Assembly: GCF_022668875.1 (NCBI RefSeq)
Contig: NZ_JAKGCR010000010.1
Coordinates: forward strand, 1-64,000
Length of the DNA: 64,000 bases
Reading direction: 5' to 3'
Source: Domibacillus sp. PGB-M46
Lineage (GTDB): Bacteria; Bacillota; Bacilli; Bacillales; Domibacillaceae
This document shows positions 51,886 to 61,017 of this stretch, one piece after another. Under the pieces are notes generated by a model that was not told the origin of the DNA, did no database searches, and saw only the letters and a program-made list of their open reading frames with translations. How positions within the stretch are numbered: position 1 is the stretch's first letter; each line of letters opens with the position of its first letter. The translations under genes were made by a program, and so were the position numbers.

Positions 51886-52464
51886 ATGACCAAAAAGCTC
51901 AATACGAAAGGGATGCTGATTGAAACAGCTTCCAGGCTGTTTCGTATGCGTGGATATGACGGAGTTGGCCTTAATGACATTTTGAAAGAAAGCGGGATTC
52001 CAAAAGGATCGCTTTATCACTATTTTCCTGAGGGAAAAGAAGGGCTGGCTGTTGAAGCCATTCGTCACACAAAGGGCGTAGTGATTGGTTTTATTGAAGA
52101 AGTGTTCGAGCGAACTGAAGATCCAATCAAAGCTGTTCAGAACCATATTTGCGAATTGGTCGAGGTAATGCGGGATGAAAAAGAGCCAGTTGGATTTCCG
52201 ATCGGAGCAATTGCATCTGAAAAACATTCGACCAGCGAGCCTATTCGAAAAGCCTGTCATTCAGCATTTGAAGAGTGGAAGGAAACGTATTCTAGAAAGT
52301 TTATAAGGGCGGGCTACAGTGAAAAGCAGGCAGAGGATCTTGGTATCATCATTCTTGCCGTCATAGAAGGAGGCATTCTTCTTTCTCTTACAGCCAAGAG
52401 TGATAAGCCTCTTCGTGTGATCGCGGAGCAGATACCGATGTTACTGGCTAAGAAAAGCGGGTAA
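51886..52464 (+). CDS. TetR-family repressor, LmrA/YxaF type
   Basis: A 192-residue repressor. The N-terminal HTH reads LIETASRLFRMRGYDGVGLNDILKESGIPKGSLYHYFPEGKEGLAVEAI and the C-terminal ligand domain has PVGFPIGAIASEKHSTSEPIRKACHSAF, which follows LmrA/YxaF closely. These repressors release DNA on binding flavonoids or drugs in B. subtilis. Its target is probably itself plus the downstream efflux gene, 36 bases away. Confidence 0.88.
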   Translation: MTKKLNTKGMLIETASRLFRMRGYDGVGLNDILKESGIPKGSLYHYFPEGKEGLAVEAIRHTKGVVIGFIEEVFERTEDPIKAVQNHICELVEVMRDEKEPVGFPIGAIASEKHSTSEPIRKACHSAFEEWKETYSRKFIRAGYSEKQAEDLGIIILAVIEGGILLSLTAKSDKPLRVIAEQIPMLLAKKSG

Positions 52465-52500
52465 TTTGGAGGCCTAGCCTTTAAAGGGAGGAATGGATAG

Positions 52501-53949
52501 ATGGCAGCAAGTACTGCAGCAAAGCAACAAGAAAATGTGAAAACGACCCCTATTTTAATTTCCTTCCTAATCGCGGGATTTATTGGGTTATTTAGTGAAA
52601 CAGCGCTTAATATGGCGCTTGGAGATTTGATTCAGCAGTTCAATGTAGGATCTGCCACGATCCAGTGGCTGACTACGGGCTACTTATTAACACTGGGGAT
52701 ATTAGTTCCAGTGACGGGCCTTTTGCTGCAATGGTACAGCACAAGGCAGCTGTTTATGGCAGCTTTGCTTTTTTCGATTATTGGAACGCTCATAGCGGCA
52801 TTAGCACCCAGCTTTAGCATACTGATGGTGGCACGGGTCGTTCAGGCGCTTGGAACAGGCCTGCTTCTGCCGCTCATGTTTAACACGATTTTATTGATTT
52901 TCCCTATTCATCGAAGAGGCGCCATTATGGGGCTGATGGGCTTAGTAATTATGTTCGCTCCGGCGATCGGGCCTACGATCTCTGGTTTATTGATTGAAAA
53001 CTTGACCTGGCACTGGATTTTCTGGCTGTCTTTGCCGTTTTTAGTGTTTGCGCTGTTTTTTGGCATGGTGTACATGCAAAACGTATCCACGATTACAAAG
53101 CCGAAAATTGACGCCATTTCTGTTGTTTTATCCTCTCTTGGTTTTGGAGGCATTGTTTATGGCTTCAGTACAGCCGGCGAAGACGGATGGTCGAGTTCTA
53201 TCGTAATGATCGCTCTTGCGGTTGGATGTGTGGCGCTTGTTTTATTTTCTCTTAGACAATTTAAGATGGAGCGGCCAATGATTGATTTACGTGTGTTTAA
53301 ATACCCGATGTTTACGCTTGGGCTTTTCATTGTTTTTATCGCTTTTATGGTGATTTTGTCTTCCGCGATTCTGCTGCCTTTATACTTGCAGACAGGACTG
53401 GGATTAGCAGCTTTTACAGCCGGTCTTGTTCTTTTGCCGGGCGGAGTGCTGAACGGTTTAATGTCTCCGCTGACAGGTCGTATTTTTGATAAATACGGAC
53501 CAAAGGGATTAGTGATTCCCGGGTTTATTCTTGTCATTGTTACCTTATGGAGCCTATCCCGTGTGACAACGGAAACATCTATGTTAGCGGTTATCGTAAT
53601 GCATTCTCTTCTCATGATCGGCATTTCCTTGATCATGATGCCGGCCCAGACAAACGGCTTAAACCAGCTGCCAAAAAACCTGTATCCGGATGGAACCGCA
53701 CTGATGAACACGTTACAGCAGGTGTCTGGAGCGATCGGTACGGCTGTGGCAATTACGATTATGTCTTCGGCACAGCTTGATTTCATGAAGAATGTAAAAG
53801 ACCCAACGGATCCGTCTGTGATTGGAGAAGCGTTAACCGCAGGCGTGCAGAATGCTTTTACTTTCGGCTGGATCCTGGCTGTTATTGGTTTGGTTCTTGC
53901 TTTCTTCCTTAAGACTGCTGGCTTTAAGCAGGCAGAATCAAACAAATAA
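52501..53949 (+). CDS. lmrB: DHA2-family multidrug efflux transporter, LmrB type
   Basis: A 482-residue major facilitator protein with 14 predicted helices that exports drugs such as lincomycin in exchange for protons. GLFSETALNMALGDLI, IQWLTTGYLLTLGILVPVTGLLLQW, RVVQALGTGLLLPLMFNTILLIFP and RRGAIMGLMGLVIMFAPAIGPTISGLL follow LmrB throughout. AAAGGGAGG precedes the start. Co-transcribed with the TetR gene. Actual drug range is unknown. Confidence 0.92.
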   Translation: MAASTAAKQQENVKTTPILISFLIAGFIGLFSETALNMALGDLIQQFNVGSATIQWLTTGYLLTLGILVPVTGLLLQWYSTRQLFMAALLFSIIGTLIAALAPSFSILMVARVVQALGTGLLLPLMFNTILLIFPIHRRGAIMGLMGLVIMFAPAIGPTISGLLIENLTWHWIFWLSLPFLVFALFFGMVYMQNVSTITKPKIDAISVVLSSLGFGGIVYGFSTAGEDGWSSSIVMIALAVGCVALVLFSLRQFKMERPMIDLRVFKYPMFTLGLFIVFIAFMVILSSAILLPLYLQTGLGLAAFTAGLVLLPGGVLNGLMSPLTGRIFDKYGPKGLVIPGFILVIVTLWSLSRVTTETSMLAVIVMHSLLMIGISLIMMPAQTNGLNQLPKNLYPDGTALMNTLQQVSGAIGTAVAITIMSSAQLDFMKNVKDPTDPSVIGEALTAGVQNAFTFGWILAVIGLVLAFFLKTAGFKQAESNK

Positions 53950-54001
53950 ATGCTTTATGAATCTTCCTAAAGCGCAAAAAGCGGCCGTTTGACCGTTTTG
54001 A

Positions 54002-54032
54002 GACTGACGATAAAATCGTCAGTCTTTTTTTA
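54002..54032 (+). terminator. Terminator of the efflux operon
   Basis: GACTGACGA and TCGTCAGTC form a 9-bp stem with seven T following. Confidence 0.88.
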
Positions 54033-54194
54033 TAAGAGCTTTCACTGTCCAAAACGGGCAGGAGACTTTTCGGAAAATATCGCTTCTTAAAAAGAACCGA
54101 TAGGAATGGAGCGATTTTTCTCAAAACAGCCGTACTCCTTACATGTGAAGAAGTAAAATGATTTTATTTGTATGTAAAAAAGAAAGAGCAGGAG

Positions 54195-54291
54195 TTGACT
54201 TTTTAACTTGTAACATTTATAGTTACAAATAGAATGAATCACTGCGTTATGCAGTTTCTTTTTTAACTTAAATGTAACAATGATTGTTACA
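54195..54291 (+). promoter_or_regulatory. Promoter with two TTGTAAC/GTTACAA operators
   Basis: TTGACT (54195) and TATAGT (54218) with 17-bp spacing form a sigma-A promoter. Operator 1, TTGTAAC-7-GTTACAA, covers 54208-54228 and the -10. Operator 2, TGTAACAA-TGA-TTGTTACA, is a perfect dyad at 54273-54291. The regulator is not encoded nearby. Confidence 0.75.
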
Positions 54292-54321
54292 AATACTACA
54301 ATGAGCTCAGGAGGAAAAAAG

Positions 54322-54963
54322 ATGAAAATTGGCGTAATTGGTGCAAGTGGGAAAGCGGGAAGTTTCATTTTAAAAGAAGCGGTCTCAAGAGGACATGAAG
54401 TAACCGCCATTGTCCGCAGCGCTTCAAACGTACAAGATGAAAAAGCAGCCGTCATCGAAAAAGACATTTTTAGTTTGAAAGCAGAGGATGTGAAGGTATT
54501 TGATGTAGTAGTGAATGCCTTTAATGCCGCTCCAGGCGAAGAACATCTGCATGTAGAAGCGGGCCAGGTACTGATTGAAGCGCTAAAAGGCGCGCCGAAA
54601 ACGAAATTAGTTGTCGTAGGAGGTGCCGGCAGCTTATTCGTAAATGAAGCAAAAACAGTTCGGGTATTCGAAACACCTGATTTTCCAGAAGCCTATCTTC
54701 CAACAGCGGTGAATATGGGAAAAAACCTGGCTGAACTGGAACGCACAGGCGGTATTACATGGACATACATCAGCCCGGCTGGATTCTTTGACCCAGCAGG
54801 CAAGCGTACAGGCACGTACCAAAAAGGTCAGGACAATCTGATTTTAAATGCAAAAGGTGAAAGCTACATTAGCTATGCAGACTATGCGATTGCTGTATTA
54901 GATGAAATAGAAAATCCAGAGCATGTAAATGCACGTTTCTCTGTTGTAGGGGAATCCGAATAA
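54322..54963 (+). CDS. NAD(P)H-binding atypical SDR / NmrA-like reductase
   Basis: A 213-residue Rossmann-fold protein of the YwnB-like group. The nucleotide-binding motif MKIGVIGASGKAGSFILKEAVSRGHEVTAIVR is at the N-terminus, followed by VVNAFNAAPGEE, VVVGGAGSLFV and TWTYISPAGFFDPAGKRTGTY. Such proteins act as quinone or stress-related reductases. I chose ATG 54322 preceded by AGGAGG; the frame to 54280 starts inside operator 2. The double operator suggests induction by an electrophile or oxidant. Confidence 0.85.
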   Translation: MKIGVIGASGKAGSFILKEAVSRGHEVTAIVRSASNVQDEKAAVIEKDIFSLKAEDVKVFDVVVNAFNAAPGEEHLHVEAGQVLIEALKGAPKTKLVVVGGAGSLFVNEAKTVRVFETPDFPEAYLPTAVNMGKNLAELERTGGITWTYISPAGFFDPAGKRTGTYQKGQDNLILNAKGESYISYADYAIAVLDEIENPEHVNARFSVVGESE

Positions 54964-55362
54964 TCGCTTTTTTAAATAACATCATTTAGCTGATCATTCT
55001 GCAAAGCAGAAAAAATGAGCACCTTTAAGTTGAAAACAGGTGTGGAATCCCTGAAACAACTTGAAGGTGCTTTTTCTATGGGGACGAAAGTGAGTTAGAC
55101 AGCAGAAGTAAAAAGGAAATGGCTGCCTGAACGTCCTCATCCATCTACAGCTGTTGAAGGAGTATATCATCACAGATTATTTTGGGACATCGCTGGAGAA
55201 GTTAAAAGCATAGGGTGAGGCAGCGATAAAGAATTCGTTCCATTAATTCCCCGTTTTCTATGTACAGAAGAACGCCCTTGGGATACAATAGCAGAAACAA
55301 ACGGGGAAAAAGGAAAAAAACAGATGATTTTTGACGAAAAGTATCAAATGTTGAAAAAAGCA

Positions 55363-55392
55363 TTGACAGTCTAATGGAAAACATGGTATAAA
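55363..55392 (+). promoter_or_regulatory. Promoter of the aldolase gene
   Basis: TTGACA (55363-55368) and TATAAA (55387-55392) with an 18-bp spacer. Confidence 0.7.
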
Positions 55393-55412
55393 CATAACAA
55401 GATACTTTATCA

Positions 55413-55444
55413 CATAAAAGCATAAAAGCATAAAAGCGCGAAAG
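55413..55444 (+). repeat. 8-bp tandem repeat in the aldolase leader
   Basis: Three exact CATAAAAG units and a fourth variant CGCGAAAG follow the -10 element. Confidence 0.8.
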
Positions 55445-55484
55445 CGAATATGCTTTAACAGAAGAAACAGGAGGAACGACGACT

Positions 55485-56444
55485 ATGGAACAACGCAGCA
55501 AGATTATCGACTGTACAATTCGTGACGGCGGTTTAGTTAATAACTGGGATTTCAGCATTGAATTTGTTCAAGATCTATACAATGGTTTGAGCGAAGCAGG
55601 TGTTGAATATATGGAAATCGGATATAAAAATTCCGCGAGACTTTTAAATGCGACTGAACCTAATCCATGGAGATTTCTTGATGATAACTTTTTAAAAGAA
55701 ATTCTACCGGAGAAAAAATTCACGAAGCTGTCTGCGCTAGTTGACATTGGCCGTGTCGATCCGAATGACATTCTTCCGCGCGAAGAAAGCCCTCTGGATA
55801 TGATCCGGGTAGCCTGCTACATCCGTGAAGTAGATAAAGGCTTAGAGCTTGTACAAATGTTCCATGATTTAGGCTACGAAACATCTTTGAATATTATGGC
55901 ACTATCAAGTGTGCCTGAACATCAACTAATCGAAGCCTTTGAAATGGTGAAAGAAAGCCCGGTTGATGTAGTATATATTGTAGACTCATTCGGAAGCCTT
56001 GACCCTGCTGACATTGAGCATCAGGTAAAAAAATTCAAATCAATGATTCCAAACAAACAGCTTGGCATTCATACTCACAATAACATGCAGCTGGCATTTG
56101 CTAACACGCTAACAGCTCTGCGCAATGGTGTAACGTTCCTTGATTCTTCTGTATACGGCATGGGACGCGCAGCAGGAAACTGCAATACAGAACTTCTTGT
56201 GAGCCATATTCAAAAACCAAGCTACGAAATGAAGCCTGTCCTAAAAGTGATTGAAGACCACATGCTTGACATGCGCCAGAAATGGGAGTGGGGCTACATT
56301 ATTCCTTACATGATCTCAGGCGTTTTAAACGAACATCCACGTGTGGCAATGGCATACCGTAACAGTGAAGACCGTGATAAATATGTTCAGTTCTACGATA
56401 ATGTCACGTCTCCGGAAGCGAGCCTTGCGCCGACATCAAAATAA
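55485..56444 (+). CDS. DRE-TIM metallolyase / HMGL-like aldolase
   Basis: A 319-residue TIM-barrel enzyme of the HMG-CoA lyase-like superfamily, near 4-hydroxy-2-oxovalerate aldolases. The metal and base motif is IIDCTIRDGGLVNNWDF (residues 6-22), VDSFGSLDPADIEHQV follows, and IHTHNNMQLAFANTL provides the HxH metal ligands. VYGMGRAAGNCNTELL is the conserved glycine-rich segment. AGGAGG precedes the start. It is a single gene between two terminators, so its pathway is not shown. A role in making or splitting a 2-oxo acid is inferred. Confidence 0.85.
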   Translation: MEQRSKIIDCTIRDGGLVNNWDFSIEFVQDLYNGLSEAGVEYMEIGYKNSARLLNATEPNPWRFLDDNFLKEILPEKKFTKLSALVDIGRVDPNDILPREESPLDMIRVACYIREVDKGLELVQMFHDLGYETSLNIMALSSVPEHQLIEAFEMVKESPVDVVYIVDSFGSLDPADIEHQVKKFKSMIPNKQLGIHTHNNMQLAFANTLTALRNGVTFLDSSVYGMGRAAGNCNTELLVSHIQKPSYEMKPVLKVIEDHMLDMRQKWEWGYIIPYMISGVLNEHPRVAMAYRNSEDRDKYVQFYDNVTSPEASLAPTSK

Positions 56445-56459
56445 TCTTTATACGTTATA

Positions 56460-56499
56460 AAAAAGGCCGGGAAGCAGAATGCTTCCCGGCCTTTTTGCT
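56460..56499. terminator. Bidirectional terminator after the aldolase
   Basis: AAAAAGGCCGGGAAGC and GCTTCCCGGCCTTTTT form a perfect 16-bp stem. Confidence 0.92.
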
Positions 56500-56501
56500 T
56501 T

Positions 56502-56878
56502 TTAATTTAAAATACGAATTTTCATTTCTACTAAATAAGCCTCGGACCGCCGTGGTGAATAATGGATAGGCATAAACAGCTCATACACATCGCTTAAGAT
56601 GGTAAATTGCTGTTGAATGATCCTCTTCACGAGTTTACGATAACTTTCCCAATACGTTTCTGGATCAAACTCGTAAGCAATAAGCACACACTTTCCTGCT
56701 GGAGGAGGGGCTATAAGCTGTGTTACTGCGAACGCAGCAACCATACAACCGACGATCGCTCCGTTTATATTCAGCTCTTTCATAATAGGAGGCGTTACCG
56801 GCACCACAAGACCGATCCCAAAAACACAATAAACAAATTCATCAATAAAATGGTTAACACCATTCCATAACTTCGCAT
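56502..56878 (-). pseudogene. MFS efflux transporter N-terminal remnant joined to foreign sequence
   Basis: On the minus strand MRSYGMVLTILLMNLFIVF is followed, after one missing T in a T run (T5 at about 56820), by GIGLVVPVTPPIMKELNINGAIVGCMVAAFAVTQLIAPPPAGK. This is the start of a NorA/Bmr-type transporter, helices 1-2. After PPPAGK the reading frame continues with unrelated sequence (IAYEFDPETYWESYRKLVKRIIQQQF ... VEMKIRILN) that is protein-like but unknown to me. The transporter is therefore truncated and frameshifted, probably by deletion that fused two genes. Confidence 0.7.
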
Positions 56879-57215
56879 TTCATTCTGCCCTTTCTATCAA
56901 GAATTGTACATTCATACTATAAAGCCTCCCCCAGGAGGAGAGTCAACAGTGATAGGCAGCATTCTTATGTTCTGGAAAAATTCCATTTAGCAGCACGGCA
57001 TCTTCACTCCGTACATGAAAAGCCAGAGGAATATTTAGATGGACAAGCGCATAAAATAAATAACATTTTTTATAAAGTATGGAAGAAAATCTTACAAAAA
57101 AAGGCTTTGGGCATTTTGGTTCATCTATAGTTAAAATTGTAAAAAATGTTTTGTTTTTCAAAGAACTTCAACTAAAAAGTTTCATAGTGAAACGAATGAA
57201 AGGAGAAGATGTGGA
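56879..57215. other. Intergenic region before the TRAP operon
   Basis: About 330 bp without a supportable gene. The minus-strand frame at 56943-57161 has no ribosome binding site. Promoter position for the TRAP operon is not obvious. Confidence 0.4.
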
Positions 57216-59216
57216 TTGACAACCAAGCATGAAGCTAGCTATTTATCAGAAGAAGAACAACAGAAGCTGCTCGAAAAATATGATCCAGAAGCAGGAACGC
57301 GAAAATTAACCGGCCTGATAGGGTACATTGCTTTTTTTGGCCTTTTGGCTTTTTCCCTATTTCAGCTTTATACAGCGGTTTTTGGTGTTTTCACGGCTCA
57401 AATTCAGCGCACCGTGCATTTAGGCTTTGCTCTTTCCTTGATTTTCCTTCTATTTCCGGCTAATCGAAAAAAGAGGCAAAAAGGAAAGCTTCAGGTAGCT
57501 TGGTACGACTTGATTTTCTCTATCCTAAGCATCGGTGTAGGTGCGTATTGGCCGCTCCGTTTTGAAGAGCTGGTCATGAGTGTCGGCCGTCTCGAGCCGC
57601 TGGATTTTGCGGTTGGTGTGACAGCGATTGTGCTTGTATTGGAAGCAACTAGGAGAACGGTTGGTCTGCCTATTATGATGATTGCGCTCCTTTTTATGCT
57701 TTATGGACTTTTTGGCTCGTACATGCCAGGCTTTTTGTCTCACCGCGGATTAACCCTGGAGCGTATGGTTCAAACGATGTTTTTCACAACAGAAGGAATT
57801 TTAGGCACGCCACTGGCTGTTTCATCTACTTTTATCTTTCTATTTCTGTTATTTGGCGCTTTCTTAATACGGACAGGCGTTGGGCAGTATTTTAATGATC
57901 TTTCTATTGCCATTGCCGGCAGAAGCATTGGCGGGCCTGCGAAAGTAGCGATTTTTTCAAGTGCCCTTCAAGGAACAATCAGTGGAAGTTCTGTTGCGAA
58001 TGTGGTAACGTCGGGTGCCTTTACGATCCCCATGATGAAAAACCTTGGTTACAAGAAAGAATTCGCTGGAGCTGTCGAAGCATCAGCTTCAACAGGCGGG
58101 CAGCTGATGCCGCCTATTATGGGTGCAGCGGCTTTTTTGATGGTTGAGTTTATCGGAAACGGTATTACATACTGGGATATCGCCAAAGCAGCTGCCATCC
58201 CGGCGATTTTGTACTTTTCAGGCATTTGGATTATGACCCACTTTGAAGCAAAACGGCTTGGGCTGCGCGGGCTGACAAAAGAAGAAATGCCAAGCAGAAA
58301 AGAAGTATTCGGAAAAGTATATTTACTCATTCCGATTATCGCGATTATTTTGCTGCTGATGTCTAATATAACCGTTACGCATGCCGCGCTTTATTCCATT
58401 GTCATTTCCATTATTGTTGGTTTTATTAATAAAGACGGGGGAATGAAAGCTGTTGATATTGTGCATGCACTCGTAGACGGCGCACGCACAGCCCTTGCTG
58501 TAGCGGCAGCGACGGCAGCGGCCGGAATTATCGTAGGCATTGTGACAAAAACAGGACTGGGGTTAAAACTGGCCAATGGCTTAATTGATCTTGCAGGCGG
58601 TTACTTAATCCCTACGCTTATCCTGACGATGATCGCTGCGCTTGTACTCGGGATGGGTTCACCGACAACCGCGAACTACGTGATCACTTCCACAATCGCA
58701 GCACCGGCAATGATTTTACTCGGTGTACCCGATTTATCTGCTCATTTGTTTGTGTTTTACTTTGGTATTATTGCCGATATTACACCACCTGTAGCACTGG
58801 CCGCTTTTGCCGCAGCCGGCGTGTCGGGAGGAGAACCGATTAAAACCGGGATTGAATCGTCAAAGCTGGCCATTGCCGCTTTTATCATCCCGTATATTTT
58901 TGTTCTTTCACCTGAAATGTTAATGATCGATACGAGCTGGGGAGAGGTCGTCTGGGTTGTGCTGACGGCGATGATTGGCATGATTGCCATCGGAGCCGGT
59001 GTGATCGGCCACTGGATGAGGGACATGCACTGGCTGGAACGAATCACTGCATGCATCGTGGGGCTGCTGCTTATTTACCCGGAAACCATCTCTGACATTA
59101 CAGGGTTAGTGATGTTTGGCGTAATGCTGGCCTTACAGTATGTATGGAAGCAGGACAAAGGGGGCGGAAACGCCTTGCAAGACAAGCCTGAAACAGATTA
59201 TCCAAAAGTAAAATGA
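57216..59216 (+). CDS. TRAP transporter fused permease (TAXI type, DctQM)
   Basis: A 666-residue membrane protein in which the small (DctQ-like, residues about 30-150) and large (DctM-like, about 160-640) TRAP permease subunits are fused. It has about 17 hydrophobic segments. Characteristic are SSALQGTISGSSVANVVTSGAFTIPMMKNLGYKKEFAGAVEASASTGGQLMPPIMGAAAFLM and GMGSPTTANYVITSTIAAPAM. TTG 57216 follows AAAGGAG at about 10 bases. It uses an ion gradient, and the TAXI receptor downstream delivers the ligand. Confidence 0.93.
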   Translation: MTTKHEASYLSEEEQQKLLEKYDPEAGTRKLTGLIGYIAFFGLLAFSLFQLYTAVFGVFTAQIQRTVHLGFALSLIFLLFPANRKKRQKGKLQVAWYDLIFSILSIGVGAYWPLRFEELVMSVGRLEPLDFAVGVTAIVLVLEATRRTVGLPIMMIALLFMLYGLFGSYMPGFLSHRGLTLERMVQTMFFTTEGILGTPLAVSSTFIFLFLLFGAFLIRTGVGQYFNDLSIAIAGRSIGGPAKVAIFSSALQGTISGSSVANVVTSGAFTIPMMKNLGYKKEFAGAVEASASTGGQLMPPIMGAAAFLMVEFIGNGITYWDIAKAAAIPAILYFSGIWIMTHFEAKRLGLRGLTKEEMPSRKEVFGKVYLLIPIIAIILLLMSNITVTHAALYSIVISIIVGFINKDGGMKAVDIVHALVDGARTALAVAAATAAAGIIVGIVTKTGLGLKLANGLIDLAGGYLIPTLILTMIAALVLGMGSPTTANYVITSTIAAPAMILLGVPDLSAHLFVFYFGIIADITPPVALAAFAAAGVSGGEPIKTGIESSKLAIAAFIIPYIFVLSPEMLMIDTSWGEVVWVVLTAMIGMIAIGAGVIGHWMRDMHWLERITACIVGLLLIYPETISDITGLVMFGVMLALQYVWKQDKGGGNALQDKPETDYPKVK

Positions 59217-59358
59217 TCGGCTGTTATCGAGCCATTTTTGCTCAATCAAAGACAGGAAACAAAGCAAAAAGATTCATTTGTTCCTGCTCTTCTATATATA
59301 AGAAAGGTTTGTTCAATTTGTACTGCTGTAATTAAGGAGAAAAAGGGAGGATGTATGT

Positions 59359-60363
59359 ATGAAAAAATCTCGTTTTAGCGTATTGTTCGGCACGGTGTTA
59401 ATGACGGCTGCCATCACGGCTGCCTGTGGTGAAAGCAGCGACGGCGGCACGGCCGACACAGGCGAAGGAAGTGGAGGCGGCGGAAGCGCAAGCCAGGATT
59501 TGAGCTTGCTGACAGGCGGCACAGGGGGGACGTATTATCCGCTTGGCGGACAAATCGCTAATATTATTTCCGATCAAACGGATGCAAATATCACTCCGCA
59601 GACATCCGGTGCTTCTGCAGAAAATATGGAAACACTGCGGGCCGGAGAAGCAGAGCTGGCTTTTTCTCAAACAGATATTGCCGCTTATGCCATTGAAGGA
59701 AAAGAAATGTTTGAAGGAGACCCGATTGACAATGTGCAGGCGATCGCTTCTCTATACCCGGAAACGGTACAGCTTGTGACAACCGCCAAAAGCGGCATCA
59801 AATCGGTTGAAGATTTAAAAGGAAAAACGGTCTCTGTCGGAGCACCTGGATCAGGCGCTTATATTAATGCTATGCAGGTGTTAGAGATTCATGGAATGTC
59901 CGACAAAGACATTAAAGCCCAAAATCTTTCTTTTGATGAATCGACGGACGGCATTCAGTCTGGAAACATTGATGCAGCGTTTATCACAGCTGGAACGCCA
60001 ACTGGTGCAGTAGAAGCGTTGTCAGCACAAAATGACGTCGTGATCATCCCGCTTGCTGACGATAAAATTCAGGAGCTTGTTGAAAAGTATCCATATTATG
60101 CAGAAGACACAGTCCCAAGTGGAACTTATAAAATTAAGGAAGAGGTAAAAACGGTTGCTGTTAAAGCCATGCTTGTAGCATCAAAAGACGTCGATGAAGA
60201 TCTTGTGTACGAAATGACAAAAGCACTTTATGAAAACACCGATCAAATCACTCATGCCAAAGGAGAATTTATTACACCGGAAACGGCTCTTGAAGGTTTA
60301 GGCGATATGGAGCTGCACCCAGGGGCGGCTAAATATTTTGAAGAAGCAGGCGTTTCCAGGTAA
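59359..60363 (+). CDS. TAXI-family TRAP solute receptor lipoprotein
   Basis: A 334-residue lipoprotein: signal with lipobox TAAC, then a Gly/Ser-rich tether (GEGSGGGGSAS). The TAXI domain is marked by LSLLTGGTGGTYYPLGGQIANII and VSVGAPGSGAYINAMQVLEIHG and ends in ALEGLGDMELHPGAAKYFEEAG. TAXI receptors bind dicarboxylates, glutamate or similar compounds. It lies 142 bases after the fused permease. Confidence 0.93.
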   Translation: MKKSRFSVLFGTVLMTAAITAACGESSDGGTADTGEGSGGGGSASQDLSLLTGGTGGTYYPLGGQIANIISDQTDANITPQTSGASAENMETLRAGEAELAFSQTDIAAYAIEGKEMFEGDPIDNVQAIASLYPETVQLVTTAKSGIKSVEDLKGKTVSVGAPGSGAYINAMQVLEIHGMSDKDIKAQNLSFDESTDGIQSGNIDAAFITAGTPTGAVEALSAQNDVVIIPLADDKIQELVEKYPYYAEDTVPSGTYKIKEEVKTVAVKAMLVASKDVDEDLVYEMTKALYENTDQITHAKGEFITPETALEGLGDMELHPGAAKYFEEAGVSR

Positions 60364-60427
60364 ACACCTTTTAGTCGATAGGCTGCACCGCGGCCTGTCG
60401 GCTTCATTTTTTTAAGGGGTGATTCGG

Positions 60428-60937
60428 TTGAAAGCCAAGGTAATCAGTGCGGCAGCACTAGCGATTCTGTTCGTTTCCACCCTCATTTTTTTCTATCCCT
60501 ACAGGCAGGTCATCGCGCTGACTTATGAAAATAAAGACAGCCTGCTCGCCTACGTGCCATTAAAAGGAGAAGAAACCTTTCAAATTCAGTACACACACTC
60601 CATTCATTTATCGGACGTAGTCGAGTCCTATCAATTATCCAATGACCAAATCATCCAAACAGAGCTTTCCTACAAAGACTTTGCGGTAGGAATGCCTTCA
60701 AATGCAGAAGGCGAAGAAGTATTTGAAGAAAAAAACGGCACGTATTACATAAAAAATATGAACCGCGTCTTTCCTTTTATCGATGTAAGAATCGGCCAGG
60801 TACGGGCAAATCATCGGCTTATATATGAAAACCATGTTTATGCGTTGTCCAGATCCGTCAAGCCGGGAACGTGGATCCGAATATCAGAGCGCAGGTTAAC
60901 CTTATGGGAGCAATGGAAGGCAGCCAAAGTCAAATGA
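60428..60937 (+). CDS. DUF1850 protein, accessory to TAXI-TRAP transporter
   Basis: A 169-residue protein with an N-terminal membrane helix (ISAAALAILFVSTLIFFYPY) and an outward DUF1850 domain (FQIQYTHSIHLSDVVESYQL, KDFAVGMPSNAEG). DUF1850 genes are known to accompany TAXI-type TRAP systems, but their role is not established. I prefer TTG 60428 (AAGGGGTG upstream) to GTG 60419. The domain call rests on the YTHSI and the neighbourhood. Confidence 0.82.
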   Translation: MKAKVISAAALAILFVSTLIFFYPYRQVIALTYENKDSLLAYVPLKGEETFQIQYTHSIHLSDVVESYQLSNDQIIQTELSYKDFAVGMPSNAEGEEVFEEKNGTYYIKNMNRVFPFIDVRIGQVRANHRLIYENHVYALSRSVKPGTWIRISERRLTLWEQWKAAKVK

Positions 60938-61017
60938 CCTGTTATCTTGGACAATCGGAAAGAAAAAGAGCTAAGATAAAACCGTAGAAGCAAATCAAGC
61001 AAACAGGGGATGATGAA

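Larger units (their letters stand above)
54964..55484. other. Intergenic region before the aldolase
   Basis: It contains a long hairpin terminator at 55018-55073 (AGCACCTT..AAGGTGCT), the aldolase promoter, and four 8-bp repeats at 55413-55444. The minus-strand frame here lacks family features. Confidence 0.55.

Noticed and set aside
53157-53945. 262-codon minus-strand frame opposite lmrB
   Set aside because: Long only because of the codon bias of the transporter gene; its product has no domain logic and the sense strand is an unmistakable LmrB.
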